A DNA stretch of 64,000 nt from Moniliella sp. 'wahieum'. Lineage: Eukaryota > Basidiomycota > Moniliellomycetes > Moniliellales > Moniliellaceae. A model generated the notes under the pieces. It was given only the letters and a program-made list of their open reading frames with translations, was not told where the DNA came from and made no database searches. Where the stretch lies: the NCBI GenBank assembly GCA_003971905.1, contig RSEE01000088.1, forward strand, positions 124,001-188,000, written 5' to 3'. Both the position numbers and the translations under genes were made by a program. Shown here piece after piece: positions 45,820-56,522 of the stretch; the stretch's first letter is position 1; the number at the start of each line of letters is the position of its first letter.

Positions 45820-46994
45820 ATGCCAGCGCCACTGCTGTCCACGTCGCAGGCGTCCTACATCCTCGCCGGTCTGCTGGCCCAGCCCATTGCACAGCGCCAG
45901 GACCTGCGCCCGCTCCGCGCCTACCGCTCCATCTTCCTCCAGCCCGACGTGGCCCCCACCGCTGCCGCCTCGGCCCAGGTCACCCTCGGCGCTACCCAGG
46001 TCACTGTCGCCATTACCGCCCAGGTCGCCGCCGTTGGCGAGCCGGACGAAACCAGCCACACGGTCCGTCCACCAGGTACCGGGCGCGTGGAAAGCAATGT
46101 GCAATTGTACGTCCCCCCTTGTGTGTGTATGGAGGGGAACATGTCTTCCTGACCCTTGTTTGCGCCCAGTTCCAACATGCTCCAACACAGTCCGCTCCCC
46201 CCTTCGATTACCAGTCTGGATGTGCTGGCGGTTTCGCTCAACAGTCTCTTGTCTACGTTTAGTACCTCCCTCCCTGTATCGGAGCTGGAAATCATCAAGG
46301 GCCAACGGGAGTGGGTTCTTCATCTGGACGCTTACGTCGCGTCGATCGAGGGTGGGAATGTGGAGGATGCGTTGATGCTAGCTGCTCATGCTGCGCTTGT
46401 ATCAGCTGCGTATCCCTAGGACAAGGAGTATTGCCTTCCAGCCCGCAGCAGGGGAAAAGGGTGTGCGCGGTGGGCACGCGGAACAGGCAGTGCGATGGCG
46501 GCTGCGATTGGTGTTACAGCCGAGGAAGCCAAGGACGAATTGGGCATGAAGGGTGCTGTGGGGAAGAGTCAACGAGCAGTGGACTTTGAACTGTTGGACG
46601 GGCATGGCGGCCGTACCCTTCCAATCGCAACAGCCTTCCCGTGAGCGTAAGTGTCTATCTGCTGCCCGATGGGGGGTATGTGCTAGACCCTTCGCTGGCC
46701 GAGCAGGCCGTACTTCCCGCACGAGTCCAAGTTGTTGCCAACCGGCAAGGCCAGATTTTCGGTGCAACATTTCTCCGGACTGGCCATGGCAACGCCCAAC
46801 TCGATGGAGACCAAGCCAGAAGGCGGAGACAAGGTGGCCGACGCGAAGAAGCAGATCGGCTCGGCGCCAATTGGGACGGACTATCGTGTGTAGTCAAGAC
46901 GGCGATCAACATCGGATCCAGTATGCCGTTGAGCTGGCAACGTTTTGTACAAGAACAACTGGCGTCAGTGGAGGACGAGGAGATGGAGGTATGA
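45820..46994 (+). CDS. RRP42: Exosome core subunit, RNase PH family (RRP42/RRP43/RRP45-like)
   Basis: ATG 45820, intron 46107-46169 (63 bp). The N-terminus QASYILAGLLAQPIAQRQDLRPL...IFLQPDVAP has the 'ring subunit' layout with TQVTVAITAQV. After the intron come FSNMLQHSPLPPS, SLNSLLSTFSTS, LHLDAYVAS and MLAAHAALVSA. Then, past an in-frame TAG at about 46420, AAIGVTAEEAKDEL, VDFELLDG, LPIATAFP/VSVSVYLLPDGGYVLDPSLAEQAV. These RNase PH-like proteins are inactive ring members of the RNA exosome that processes and degrades RNA. The break at about 46638 is cured by one base; the TAG needs further changes or an unseen intron. The choice among RRP42, RRP43 and RRP45 is tentative. Confidence 0.72.
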
Positions 46995-47451
46995 AAATAC
47001 GATGCATTGAAGAGAAGAAGGTGTGTATTGGATGCAGTGGCGATATGTACATTCATGATTTAAGGATTTAACATGAGAAACTGGCGCAAAAGGCAGTAAC
47101 GCAGAATAACCAAGGGACCAAGAGACTCGTTCTACCGTCCGGCCTGTTCTGGTGCCATCCCCATTCGATCTAATAGACAAACTTGCATAAGTTTGTTCCC
47201 AGACTATGCAATCATGGCGAAGTGAATTGCAGCCCATATAATCTTAATCATGCAGAAGAGCGTCGCGTCCAAAGACGGAGAGGGGAAATAGGGGGCAAAT
47301 TGGCTGAGCTCGGTCTACTAGTGACTATAAACTATATAGACATTCCCTCAATCCCCCCGAAGAAGAAAGAAGAAAGAACGATGGAATCGATTCCTCACAA
47401 GAAGCTGAGTGAGGAAGAAAAGTGGTTATGTGCCAGGGTAGAAAGGGGATG
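46995..47451. other. Convergent intergenic region, RRP42-like to SDR
   Basis: AT-richer, about 450 bp. No gene, RNA or repeat supported. Confidence 0.5.
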
Positions 47452-48257
47452 TTAGACGGCTCCTAAGGTATTGCCCGAATCAGAGGTGAAGACTTGACCA
47501 ATCGTGATTGGACTCTTCAAGAGACAGAGATAAGTCTGGGCAATTTGTGCCGGGGTCGCTAACTCTTTGGTCAGCGCCTCTTGACGCAAGGACTCCTGGA
47601 TCTCCTCGGGAAAGGAGGCGAGCAGCGGGGTGGCCGCCGGTCCGGGGGCCACCACATTCACGCGCACATTCAGTCCAATCGCGGCATAGTCGAGCGAGAT
47701 GGATTTGGCTAGGTTGTGCATACCACCCAAAGGGAAATCATGCATGATGCGGCCGTTGGGCGGATAAGGCGGGCGCCGGTGGTATAAACAAACGCGCCAC
47801 CACGGGCAAAAAAGTCCACGGCAACGTGAGCCAATTGCAGCACCACTCCCGTCCACCCCTCAAACGTCGACAAGGCCAGTGCATAGTCAAACTTGTCCAC
47901 CGTCTGCAAGTCAGGAAACCCACCGGGGGTGGCAGTGAGGACAATGTTGTCCACCTTATCCTCCCACTGAGCAGGAAGGTGAGAGAAGAAGCGGCGCAAT
48001 TCTTCTTCGTTGCCCGCGCCCCGGCCCAGGTCGACCGTGCGACCCCAGGTGCGACTGGCATCGGCATTGTATTGTTCCGCCGGGTTGGTCAGTCGCGCGA
48101 CTGCTTCGTCGACCTTGGCTTGGGTCGAAGACGCCACCAACACTTGCGCTCCTTCTTCCACCAATCCCGAGGCAACTCCAAGACCGATTCCCGACGTGCC
48201 GCCAATAACGACGGTGCGCTGGCCACGCAAGACTCCAACAACTTTCGGGGCGGCCAT
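47452..48257 (-). CDS. Short-chain dehydrogenase/reductase with unusual active site
   Basis: About 268 residues from ATG 48257 (MAAPKVVGVLRGQRTVVIGG). The cofactor motif is VVIGGTSGIGLGVASGL (TGxxxGxG type) and the next core is DNIVLTATPGGFPD. The C-terminal part gives GGMHNLAKSISLDYAAIGLN, VRVNVVAPGPAATPLL and QVFTSDSGNTLGAV. Fold: NAD(P)-dependent SDR. The catalytic YxxxK position reads HNLAK, so Tyr is replaced by His. This suggests an atypical or non-catalytic member. Substrate unknown. A frame break at about 47762 (IRP/NGRIMHDFP) is cured by one C. A TATA box lies upstream at 48376-48368. Confidence 0.85.
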
Positions 48258-48316
48258 GTTTTTCAAGACAAAAGGCGAAGGGTAGTGTGTGAGGGTGGAC
48301 TGGGAGGAAAAGGGGC

Positions 48317-48349
48317 GGTGCGGATGGTGCGGATGGTGCGGATGGTGTG
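48317..48349. repeat. 9-bp tandem repeat, unit GGTGCGGAT
   Basis: Three exact copies plus a degenerate fourth, in the SDR 5' leader region between TATA box and ATG. Confidence 0.85.
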
Positions 48350-48367
48350 GACATTGCGAGGCGGAGG

Positions 48368-48376
48368 TTATAAATA
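48368..48376 (-). promoter_or_regulatory. TATA box of the SDR gene
   Basis: Minus strand reads TATTTATAA about 110 bp before the ATG at 48257. Confidence 0.6.
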
Positions 48377-50009
48377 GTGTCGGTGTGTCGGAGATGGGGC
48401 AACGCGACAATGGATGTACTGTCAGGCAGCAGGGCCGTTGTTGGTGCCCACACCTCGATGATGAGAAATCGAGCTGGACAGACGCACGGGGGCCTCTTCC
48501 GGAGAGTACGCGACCGCGACACCTTATTTCGCTCGTTGACACTATTATAAAGTACCGCGGCGCTTAATTATGGGCTGTTTGTCTCCGCTAGCGGCTCTGA
48601 TCGTTGGCAAAAAGTGACAAAAATGGACCAGGCGTATATAGGTCCAGTTAATATTAGAGCTTCGTTTGGACCTATACCATTTCGAGTCGGCAACATGTGA
48701 ACACCAACAAGACACTCTCAATCGTCTGTCCGTTTTCAAACGACCTCTTCTCATCCAATACACAGGCTCGAGTGTGGTGGCTCCCAAGCGTTTTGAGCTA
48801 GGTGGCTCGTGCTTTGGCCAATGTCCCTTCAACTCCTCCTCGGGTGTAGGAGTTCCGCTGTTTCCCCTCTCCTGTTTTCCTCCTTGTCCCGCAACTTAGC
48901 CCTGATGGCGACTCGCTGCTTGATGTTCCTTTGTAGGCATTGCTGGTTGCCACACCACCACCACCACCACCAGTGCGATTGCATCACCCTCGAGGACCAT
49001 CAGGACTCCACAGGTCTCATCATCAAGGATCCAATAAAGCTAGCCCAGCCAACAATAGCCTCTTTGCAGTCTTCGCGGCTCGTATTGGGTCGCGGCCCGT
49101 GGCTATCCGCAAAGTCAACTAGCATCGAAGAGCGGACAGTCGGCTGACGCGACTGTGAAGGAATAGTCGTGTTTTTGTACCTGATATAGTGGCTCGGAGC
49201 GCGTGTATAGAAGAGGCAACTGTAACCACAGAAATTGTATATGCAGTCAACACTGTGTATATACATCTTCTTTTGGGTTTCCCTGTTGTGTCCACCACAC
49301 CTGTTATGGGGCGCTCCGGTCTCATCGAGTCATCTCCGGACACCGAGCCCCGCATTTCGTAGAACTCTCAGATCTCATCGAAGCACACGCCAGCCCCGCG
49401 ACACTTGTGAGTAAGAGTCACTAGTCAGCACACGGAGAACTTGCCGCAGATGTTTTTTCCGCGGAGAGCCAGGAGAGGACCGGACTTTAACGGTACGAAG
49501 CCATCGTATCTGCGGCGCCCGTGGTCTTGACAGAATCCCACATCGACTGCGGCCCACCAGATCGCACAGAACAGGCCGCCCTTTACCTCTTACTACTGTA
49601 GATTCCCTTCCTTCTGTTGATGCCTGTTCTGATGTTACAGTATATAGGTCGCTGGAGGTAATCCTCACCTCCCAGCCCACGTCTTTCCCCGTCTTCCCTC
49701 TCCACTCTTCACCCTTACTCCTACGAATTTACGACTGAAGTCGACCAATCTGCAAGCCGCGGTTACTATCAGTAGCGCTTCTTTACTACGACTCTCTGTC
49801 TGTTCCCGCCACCTACAGCGTATACCGAGTGTGGTAACGCCGCGAGGAACAGAGTAACGTCGGAGATCCTGGACCCCTTCAACAATTGGTCTTACGACCT
49901 ACGTACACGGCTCTTACCTCGGAGGGTCTGAGTTGAGGCCTTTTTGCAAGCAGGCAGCTACCCAAACTAGAGGGTCTCTCCCTTGCCTCTACGATCTACA
50001 CCCGCTCGG

Positions 50010-50043
50010 TTCAACGTTCAACGTTCAACGTTCAACGTTCAAC
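50010..50043. repeat. Heptamer tandem repeat, unit TTCAACG
   Basis: About five copies. The same unit occurs singly or doubly in many other intergenic regions of the window. Confidence 0.9.
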
Positions 50044-50485
50044 CAGGGTCTGAAGCAGGACCTAACATACGTAACTCTAATGCCATGTCCAAGGGCTTTC
50101 ACCCCTAAATTCCGGGGTCGAGCTCCGTCTCGGGGCTCGCCCCATGACAACATCAGGTTTCGTATTGATCAGCAGTATGCAGGTGTGACCCTCACTGTGT
50201 GAGTCAGTTGGCCAACATCTAGTGATCGAAGGATTTGCATGAATTGTACCCATCCCTGTGCAGGGCTATATAGTCTGTTTTGTGGGATCTGAAGAGATCT
50301 GAGACTCAGATCCCAGCACCGTCTACGGTGAAGCAGGTGAAGCGACGGGGGGAGCGCTTTTGAGACGGACCCATCAGTACCTCTCGTTCTTGTCCAGTGC
50401 GTCAGCAGGATCAACACCTACTTTAGCCGCGGTTGGTCACTCATAATTTACAACTCGGAACTCAGCCTGAGCACTTACATGATTC

Positions 50486-50534
50486 ATGGATGTGGATGAT
50501 GTGTGTGGATGATGTGTGGATGATGTGTGGATGA
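50486..50534. repeat. GATGATGTGTG tandem repeat
   Basis: Three to four copies of an 11-13 bp unit about 320 bp upstream of the heparinase-like ATG. Confidence 0.8.
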
Positions 50535-50853
50535 TCGTTGATCGCTGTTCCACCACTCGGGAGCAATTTAACTTTGAACGTTTATTGCGGTTTGGCCATC
50601 TGGCGTTGCGCCACTCGTCCTTCTCTCGCTCGCGCTCTCGCGCTCGCTCTCGCTTCTTCGATCTGACCGCTGGCCCCGTCCATGTCCATTCCGTCGCTTC
50701 TGCAAACTGGCGTTCGCGCAAACAAACTTGGCCTAACCGTCAGCATTCTGTTCGATGTTCACCTTCCCCATCACCACCCACCGGCCGCTCTTCCTTCGTC
50801 CCCCCGATAACACACCACAGCAAAAACACATCTCTTCTCAGCATCAGCGCAGC

Positions 50854-53334
50854 ATGCCTGCACTCTTCCGTCCCCCCCAAACTTCCGTCGGATGGTGCAC
50901 CGCCGCCGCCCTCGTTGCTCTCGCAGCATCAGTTACATTGGCCAAGAGCAGCGCCTCTGCTCCCGCGAACGGCGGAGCTCCCCCCAGCTCCATCGAAGAC
51001 TCCAACCTTTGGTCCCTTGCCAACAGCCATGCCCAAGCCGGTCACGCCGACTCCCTCTTTTACGGCAGCACAGACTTGTACGGCAACCCCATCTTTCTCG
51101 ACACGTTTAATTCTGGTGCCCCAAGCCACCAAGATGCGCCGAGCCAATGCAAAGACAATGTGACCGGTCTGTCGCTCCAAAACCTACGTCAACACCCGCG
51201 CATCATTGTGCCCGGCTACCAGTGGGACTGCCTCTCGCAGCGGATCGCCCATGACGGCTACCTGACCCTAATGAACGAGACGGTGTTTAACAACGCAACC
51301 AACTGGTTCAATCTCCCGCCTACAAACTACTCCATCGACGGAGGGTACTCTGGCTCTGGCATTCTCGATGTATCACGTGAGGTGCAGAGGCGGGTGCGGG
51401 CTTGGGCATACGCCTATCGCGTTACGGGCGACACCAAGTGGGTCAACCGGACCTGGACCGAACTCCACACAGCTGCCGGTAACACTTCTCAGCCGTTTGG
51501 TCAAGGCCCGCCTCCGCTCCCTGATCTCAACTGGAATCCGCTCCACTTCCTCGACACGGGCGAGATGACGGCTGCGTTTGCGATCGGCTACGATTGGCTG
51601 TACGATGCGTGGACTCCGGAACAACGCGAGGCACTGCGTTGGTCCATCATCACCCTCGGCCTCACACCTGGCCTCGAATCGTACAATGGAAACGCCACGG
51701 TTGGCTGGTGGGCCGAGCCGTCGAACGGTTATGGGAATTGGAACTGTGTGTGTAACTCGGGTCTCCTGCTGGGTGCTCTGGCGATTAGTGGCGACGATGG
51801 CGACGATCCGCAGAAAACGTCGTCTCAAGTGCTCAGCAAAGGCTTGGAGAACCTACGGGACAACTGCTTCCAGGCCCCATTCTCGGACGGGACTTGGCCC
51901 GAGACACCGAACTACTGGTACTTTGGCACCAACGCCGCCGCCCGGATCGAATCGGCCCTGATCACTGCCACGGGCTCCAACCAGAACCTTAATCCTGAGT
52001 TTTTCAAAACAGGTGTGTTCCATATGTATGTGTCGGGTATGGCGGGCATGATGGCATACGGTGACCACGGTCCCAACAAGTACTCCACCAATGCCAACGG
52101 AATGCTCTGGTGGGGAAAGCAGTACAACCAAACCCTCTACACGCTCTTCCAGCGGGACCGTGCAGACGCACTGGGAGATCCTCTCGCCCTCTTTTGGTAC
52201 GACGAGACGGTCAAGGGCGCGTTTTGGAACAACCTTCCCATCGATCGCTTCTTTGATGACACACGTGGCTCCTGGGTTTCCATGCGCTCCTCCTGGACCA
52301 ATTGGAATGGGACGTACATTGCGATGAAGGCATCCAACCTGACAGGCCACCAAACCCACGGCGACTTGGATGTGGGCGATTTTGTGTTTGACGCAATGGG
52401 AACCCGCTGGGCGGGCGAATATGGCTCGGCGCAGTACCTATCGGACGGCTACTTTTCTTCCGAAACGGAGACATCCGAGCGCTGGACTTATTATCGTAAG
52501 ATGACCCAGGGGCAAAACACGATCCTGGTTGATGGCCTGAACCAACAAGTCAACTGCGCCCCGGTTAACAAGTTTGGCTCGAGCAATGTGACGCAGTCTG
52601 CGTCGGTGGACTATGCGCCGGGGGTCAACGACACTGCCTACTTTACGACGGATATGAGTTCGGCATACAACCAGTCCGCAGGCTCGGTGCAGCGTGGCAT
52701 TCGGTTCTTGAATGCGCGCCGACAGATGCTGCTGCAGGACGAGATCAAGTCGGGAGTGGCCAAGAACTCGCTCAGCTGGCACGTCCAAACCAATGCCACC
52801 GTCAAGGTGGATGGCAACTCTGCTATCCTTACCATCTCTGACCTGGCCAACCCCAATGCGGCAACGCAAGAGCTGTACTACACTTTCCCAACCAAGACGC
52901 TCAACATTACCATCCTCTCCCCGTCCAACGCTACGTTTGCCACCCAGGGTCCTCCGGCCGGCAACACGGGCGTGTATGTCAACAACTTTGGTGACCCGAT
53001 CAACACCAATGTCACCCTCCTCACCATCGACCTGCCTACCACCTCCGACGTCACGCTGCAAACGTGGTGGCAACCGCAATGGGACAACTTGGGTCCGGGT
53101 GATACCGCCGCGCCCCCCAATGTGGCCTTGGCAGACTGGACAGTCGAGAGCCACAATGTCGGTTCAGGAAACACTACTTCTCCCTGGGGCACCAATGGGG
53201 GTGTAAGCGTGTCGAGTGCGGGATCGGGGTCGGGGCACGGGAAACACAGTGCGGCAGGACACTTGAATGTCAAGTCCATCGCTTGGTCTGTTAGTGCAGT
53301 CCTTAGCTTGACTGGGATTTGGTTTGTACTCTGA
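50854..53334 (+). CDS. Secreted, GPI-anchored heparinase II/III-like (alginate-lyase fold) protein
   Basis: Intronless and intact, 826 residues from ATG 50854. An in-frame ATG 33 codons upstream would precede the signal peptide, so I prefer this one. Signal peptide: MPALFRPPQT then a hydrophobic stretch to about residue 30. The alpha-helical toroid half includes RVRAWAYAYRVTGDTKWVNR, FAIGYDWLYDAWTPEQRE, YGNWNCVCNSGLLLGALAI and WPETPNYWYFG. The beta-sandwich half has HGDLDVGDFVFDAMGTRWAG, characteristic of heparinase II/III-like lyases. Many N-glycosylation sites. The tail is a Ser/Gly linker and a hydrophobic GPI-type end (SLTGIWFVL). Family members cleave uronic-acid polysaccharides by beta-elimination; here a cell-wall or capsule polymer is likely. 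Substrate unknown. Confidence 0.88.
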   Translation: MPALFRPPQTSVGWCTAAALVALAASVTLAKSSASAPANGGAPPSSIEDSNLWSLANSHAQAGHADSLFYGSTDLYGNPIFLDTFNSGAPSHQDAPSQCKDNVTGLSLQNLRQHPRIIVPGYQWDCLSQRIAHDGYLTLMNETVFNNATNWFNLPPTNYSIDGGYSGSGILDVSREVQRRVRAWAYAYRVTGDTKWVNRTWTELHTAAGNTSQPFGQGPPPLPDLNWNPLHFLDTGEMTAAFAIGYDWLYDAWTPEQREALRWSIITLGLTPGLESYNGNATVGWWAEPSNGYGNWNCVCNSGLLLGALAISGDDGDDPQKTSSQVLSKGLENLRDNCFQAPFSDGTWPETPNYWYFGTNAAARIESALITATGSNQNLNPEFFKTGVFHMYVSGMAGMMAYGDHGPNKYSTNANGMLWWGKQYNQTLYTLFQRDRADALGDPLALFWYDETVKGAFWNNLPIDRFFDDTRGSWVSMRSSWTNWNGTYIAMKASNLTGHQTHGDLDVGDFVFDAMGTRWAGEYGSAQYLSDGYFSSETETSERWTYYRKMTQGQNTILVDGLNQQVNCAPVNKFGSSNVTQSASVDYAPGVNDTAYFTTDMSSAYNQSAGSVQRGIRFLNARRQMLLQDEIKSGVAKNSLSWHVQTNATVKVDGNSAILTISDLANPNAATQELYYTFPTKTLNITILSPSNATFATQGPPAGNTGVYVNNFGDPINTNVTLLTIDLPTTSDVTLQTWWQPQWDNLGPGDTAAPPNVALADWTVESHNVGSGNTTSPWGTNGGVSVSSAGSGSGHGKHSAAGHLNVKSIAWSVSAVLSLTGIWFVL

Positions 53335-54141
53335 AGTCTGCCTATCCTTCTCTCTCTTCTCTCCTCTCTTTCCCATGTGTCATACCGGCTATGGCATGAT
53401 GACACCATATCTTCCAACCGTCTCACAGCTCGCTAAGATGATGCAGAGTCCCTGTCCCTTTCACATCTCCTTTCCCTTTGTTCGATTTCCCCTGTCCCAC
53501 AATTGAGATGCACATACGGCCTAGATGTGCAATCCACTTTTCCCTCCCCTCTCCCGCCTGATTCAAAATATAGTACCCTGGTCATGTAGCTACTATGGAA
53601 AAGGGGGCTGGCTTCTACGTGCATTAGCATATTCGACCACGGACACATGCAGAGACGTTGTATCTTTACTTTCTGTCGAGACCTCTCATGTTTCTCTCTA
53701 CCATTGTCCTCTCTTTTACTATTACTCCGACTACTACTATTACTACTACACACTAATGATGTTGCGCGCCATCAGGAAGGCGTCGTCCTCGTACCACGGC
53801 CTCAGACGTTGTTTAGACAGTGGTATTTTCTGTATTGCCCTGGATGGACAGGTCTCTCGGTCTGTCTGCACAACCCCAGGTGAATATGGACTGCGAGAGT
53901 TATATGGAGTCCTGAGGACCGAGCGGGAGCGAGCGCGCAATCGGCTCTGATGCGCCCTACCGCACGGGGGCGCAGTGGCAGGTGTGCCGCTCTCTGCCGG
54001 ACTGGGGTCCAGCACCCAGTGGTTTCCACCCGCTTGCCATTCCGCCCACGTGACCCGCCGAGTCAGCTATTTTTTTTCGCGGCCACCCACACCTGCCATT
54101 GCGGCCCAACCCAGTCCAGCAGCAGCGATTCCACGCGACCG
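53335..54141. other. Intergenic region, heparinase-like to TSR3
   Basis: Contains ACTACTACTATTACTACTAC simple repeat at about 53729. No gene supported. Confidence 0.5.
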
Positions 54142-55152
54142 ATGGGCAAGCCCAGCAAGGACAAGAACCGCCCTGCTGCCCCTTCTGCCCGTGGCCGTGG
54201 GCGTGGTCGCGGTCGTGGGAGGGGCGGTGGAAGTGGGCACCAGGGCCATCGTCTGCGCATGTACGCCCCGGCGCCCGACGACCTAGCGTACGCCCCCGCT
54301 TCCGCTGTGACCAGCCGGGCGCCAAGCGCCACCGCCGTGCTGCGCTCGACTCGGACGCCAACTCAGACTCGAACTCGGACTCGGAAGGGGACGATGCGAG
54401 CTCTTCTTCGGACTCGGACTCGTCCGACGCGACAGGCTCCGCCTCGGACCATACGCACCACGTTACGCTGTCCATGTGGGATTTTGGCCACTGCGACCCC
54501 AAGCGGTGCTCGGGCAAAAAGCTGGGGCGACAGGGCAAGGTGCGCGAGATGCGGGTCGGCGACCGATTCCGGGGGGTGGTGTTAACGTAGGTCCCTTTTG
54601 CATTTCCTCTCCTGCCTTCTGCGCGGGGAGATAGAGGGATGGACCAATCTAACTGATGCCCTCGCTTTTCTCTCCAGACCGGGTGGAACTGACCCTCTGT
54701 CCCCCGCTGACGCTGCGACCGCAGCGCAGCATGGCCTGGCTGTTGTCGAGTGCAGCTGGGCGCGGTTGGATGAGGTGCCGCTGCAGCGGTTGCGCGGCAG
54801 TGCGCCGCGCCTCCTGCCTTCGCACTTGGTTGCCGCCAATCCGGTCAACTATGGGCGCCCTCAAAAACTCAATTGCGCCGAAGCCTTGGCGGCCGGGCTG
54901 GCAATCATGGGCTTTTCTGATCAGGCCAAGCACACCCTCGCCGGCTTTTCCTATGGCGAAGAGTTCTTCCGTCTGAATGGCGCGATTGACATTTACGCCC
55001 AATGCCGCACCGCCGAGGAACTGAAAGAGCAAGAAACCTTGTTGACCCAGCGGCTGCAAGAGGAGCAAGAGATAGTCAAGGCGGAGCGCAAGTTGCGTAT
55101 GCAGCACTTGTTTGAGGGGGACTTGGCCGAGGGCTCTGCCTCGGATGAATGA
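54142..55152 (+). CDS. TSR3: 18S rRNA aminocarboxypropyltransferase TSR3
   Basis: Exons 54142-54586 and 54678-55152, about 306 residues. It begins [20 protein letters not shown] (Arg/Gly-rich), then an acidic Asp/Ser stretch. The catalytic core is [17 protein letters not shown], then [62 protein letters not shown] and [14 protein letters not shown]3 adds the aminocarboxypropyl group from SAM to the hypermodified m1acp3-pseudouridine of 18S rRNA in late 40S maturation. In most relatives the acidic part is C-terminal, whereas here it precedes the core. A frame break at about 54250-54310 is cured by one base. Confidence 0.93.
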
Positions 55153-56522
55153 AGAGCGTGACCGCTCTGGTTCTGTATTTTACTTTCTCTGACTGCGTAT
55201 CATCATTCGCCTTGCCAGAAACCCAGGTCCTCGATAGAAAAATGGCACCGCAGATGAACAATTTCTGGGCTCTTGGCCAGGGAGTGGTCATATGTCGGCA
55301 GATCAGCAAATGTCCATGCGGAAAGGTGAGCGCCGCATGGCAACCTAAGGGTGAGCACAGGAACTCTCCAACCATATCCTCCACGTCTTGCGCTATGTGC
55401 CGGTGTAGTGGTCAACGTCCGATCCTCGTCAGACGCCTCTTCCCCCCCCTCTCCCACAATCTCTTCCCTGGGAAGGGGGTACGGGCTCGGAGTCTTCTAC
55501 ACAGACCTTGCTCCCCCCTAGCAGAAGCATCCGTGAAAGGCGGGGAACGAACTCTGCCTCTCCTCTTGGTTGTGCTTACAGGAAAGGCCATGCCGAGAAA
55601 AGGGGATGACGTTCGCCCCAAATGCATTCCTGGGCAGCACGTCGAGACGCTGCGTATCCTGGTAGATCCATTCTATACGTACAAGGAGTTGGTGTTGTGA
55701 TCAGAATTGAGCCCCTAAACGGACAGGCTCACGCTCCTTAGCCTGGCCTTGGAAAGTTAGCAGACCTCCTTTACCGGCAAGTACGGCATCTCTCGCGCTG
55801 CCTGTATGCCCCTCCGTGGGGGCATCAGGAACTTTCGAGTCTCGAGATAGGTTAGGGGAGAGCCAGAACCAGAGCTAAAAGCCGAGAACCATTCCTGCGT
55901 AGACAGATGGGAGAAGGCAAGACCACCATCGCGCTCGGTCCGCTGACGCACCAAGGAAACTGCCAGATTGCGGATCGCCTCATCGCTCACCTGGTCTCGA
56001 TGAGAAAGTGCACCGTCTGTGCACACACGCAACACAACTTGTGTACGCATCCACCGCGATGCTAAGTGCTGCGAAGCTCATGTCCGCCCTGTCCACCGTT
56101 TTGACTGGAGAACTGGACAAGCGACAGTGGTCTGCCTCCGCCAGTAGTCTAGACAGCCGCCACTACGCTCCGCTACGTCAATGCCAAAATGTGATTTTAG
56201 TGCCCATCTCAGATCTCATCTCTGCAGTGGTTCGCACTGTAACCGAGAGATTTACCTCACTTCCTGACTAGGTTCGCTACGGCTTGGTGGCTTCCATCTC
56301 CCGCCTCTCTTTCCTACCACACTGTCATCATACACACACCCCTCACCCCCTTCGCCCAAGAAACATGGTGCATGTGCATGGAGGATGGAGTGAAGACAAA
56401 CCTAGTTGAATCGCTAACGCGCTAGTGGTACAAGAGGGGCATAGGTTCAAGGGCCTCTCGGCGGGAGTTTTGTTTACGCTGTAGCCCAGCGGAAGTCATG
56501 GGCCCACTCCAGGGGGAAGCGG
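55153..56522. other. Convergent intergenic region, TSR3 to fibrillarin
   Basis: 1.4 kb. A minus-strand reading at about 56050-55757 (SDEAIRNLAVSLVRQRTERD) looks mildly protein-like but matches no family I know, so it is not called as a gene. Confidence 0.4.

Larger units (their letters stand above)
48377..50853. other. Gene-poor, AT-richer region upstream of the heparinase-like gene
   Basis: About 2.5 kb with no recognisable protein or tRNA. It includes several TATATA segments (about 48636, 49250, 49640), a TTCAACG array, a GATGATGTGTG array and a CT/CG-rich leader (50615-50850) before the ATG at 50854. The lower GC and lack of coding potential could mark decayed mobile DNA. Confidence 0.5.

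Noticed and set aside
50010..50043. Heat-shock element (GAAnnTTC) reading of the TTCAACG array
   Set aside because: The units are head-to-tail (TTC-n4-TTC), not inverted GAA/TTC with 2-bp spacing, so HSE geometry is not met.
56405..56470. tRNA-like stretch with GGTTCAAG
   Set aside because: No 7-bp acceptor stem and no T-arm stem around the loop-like sequence.
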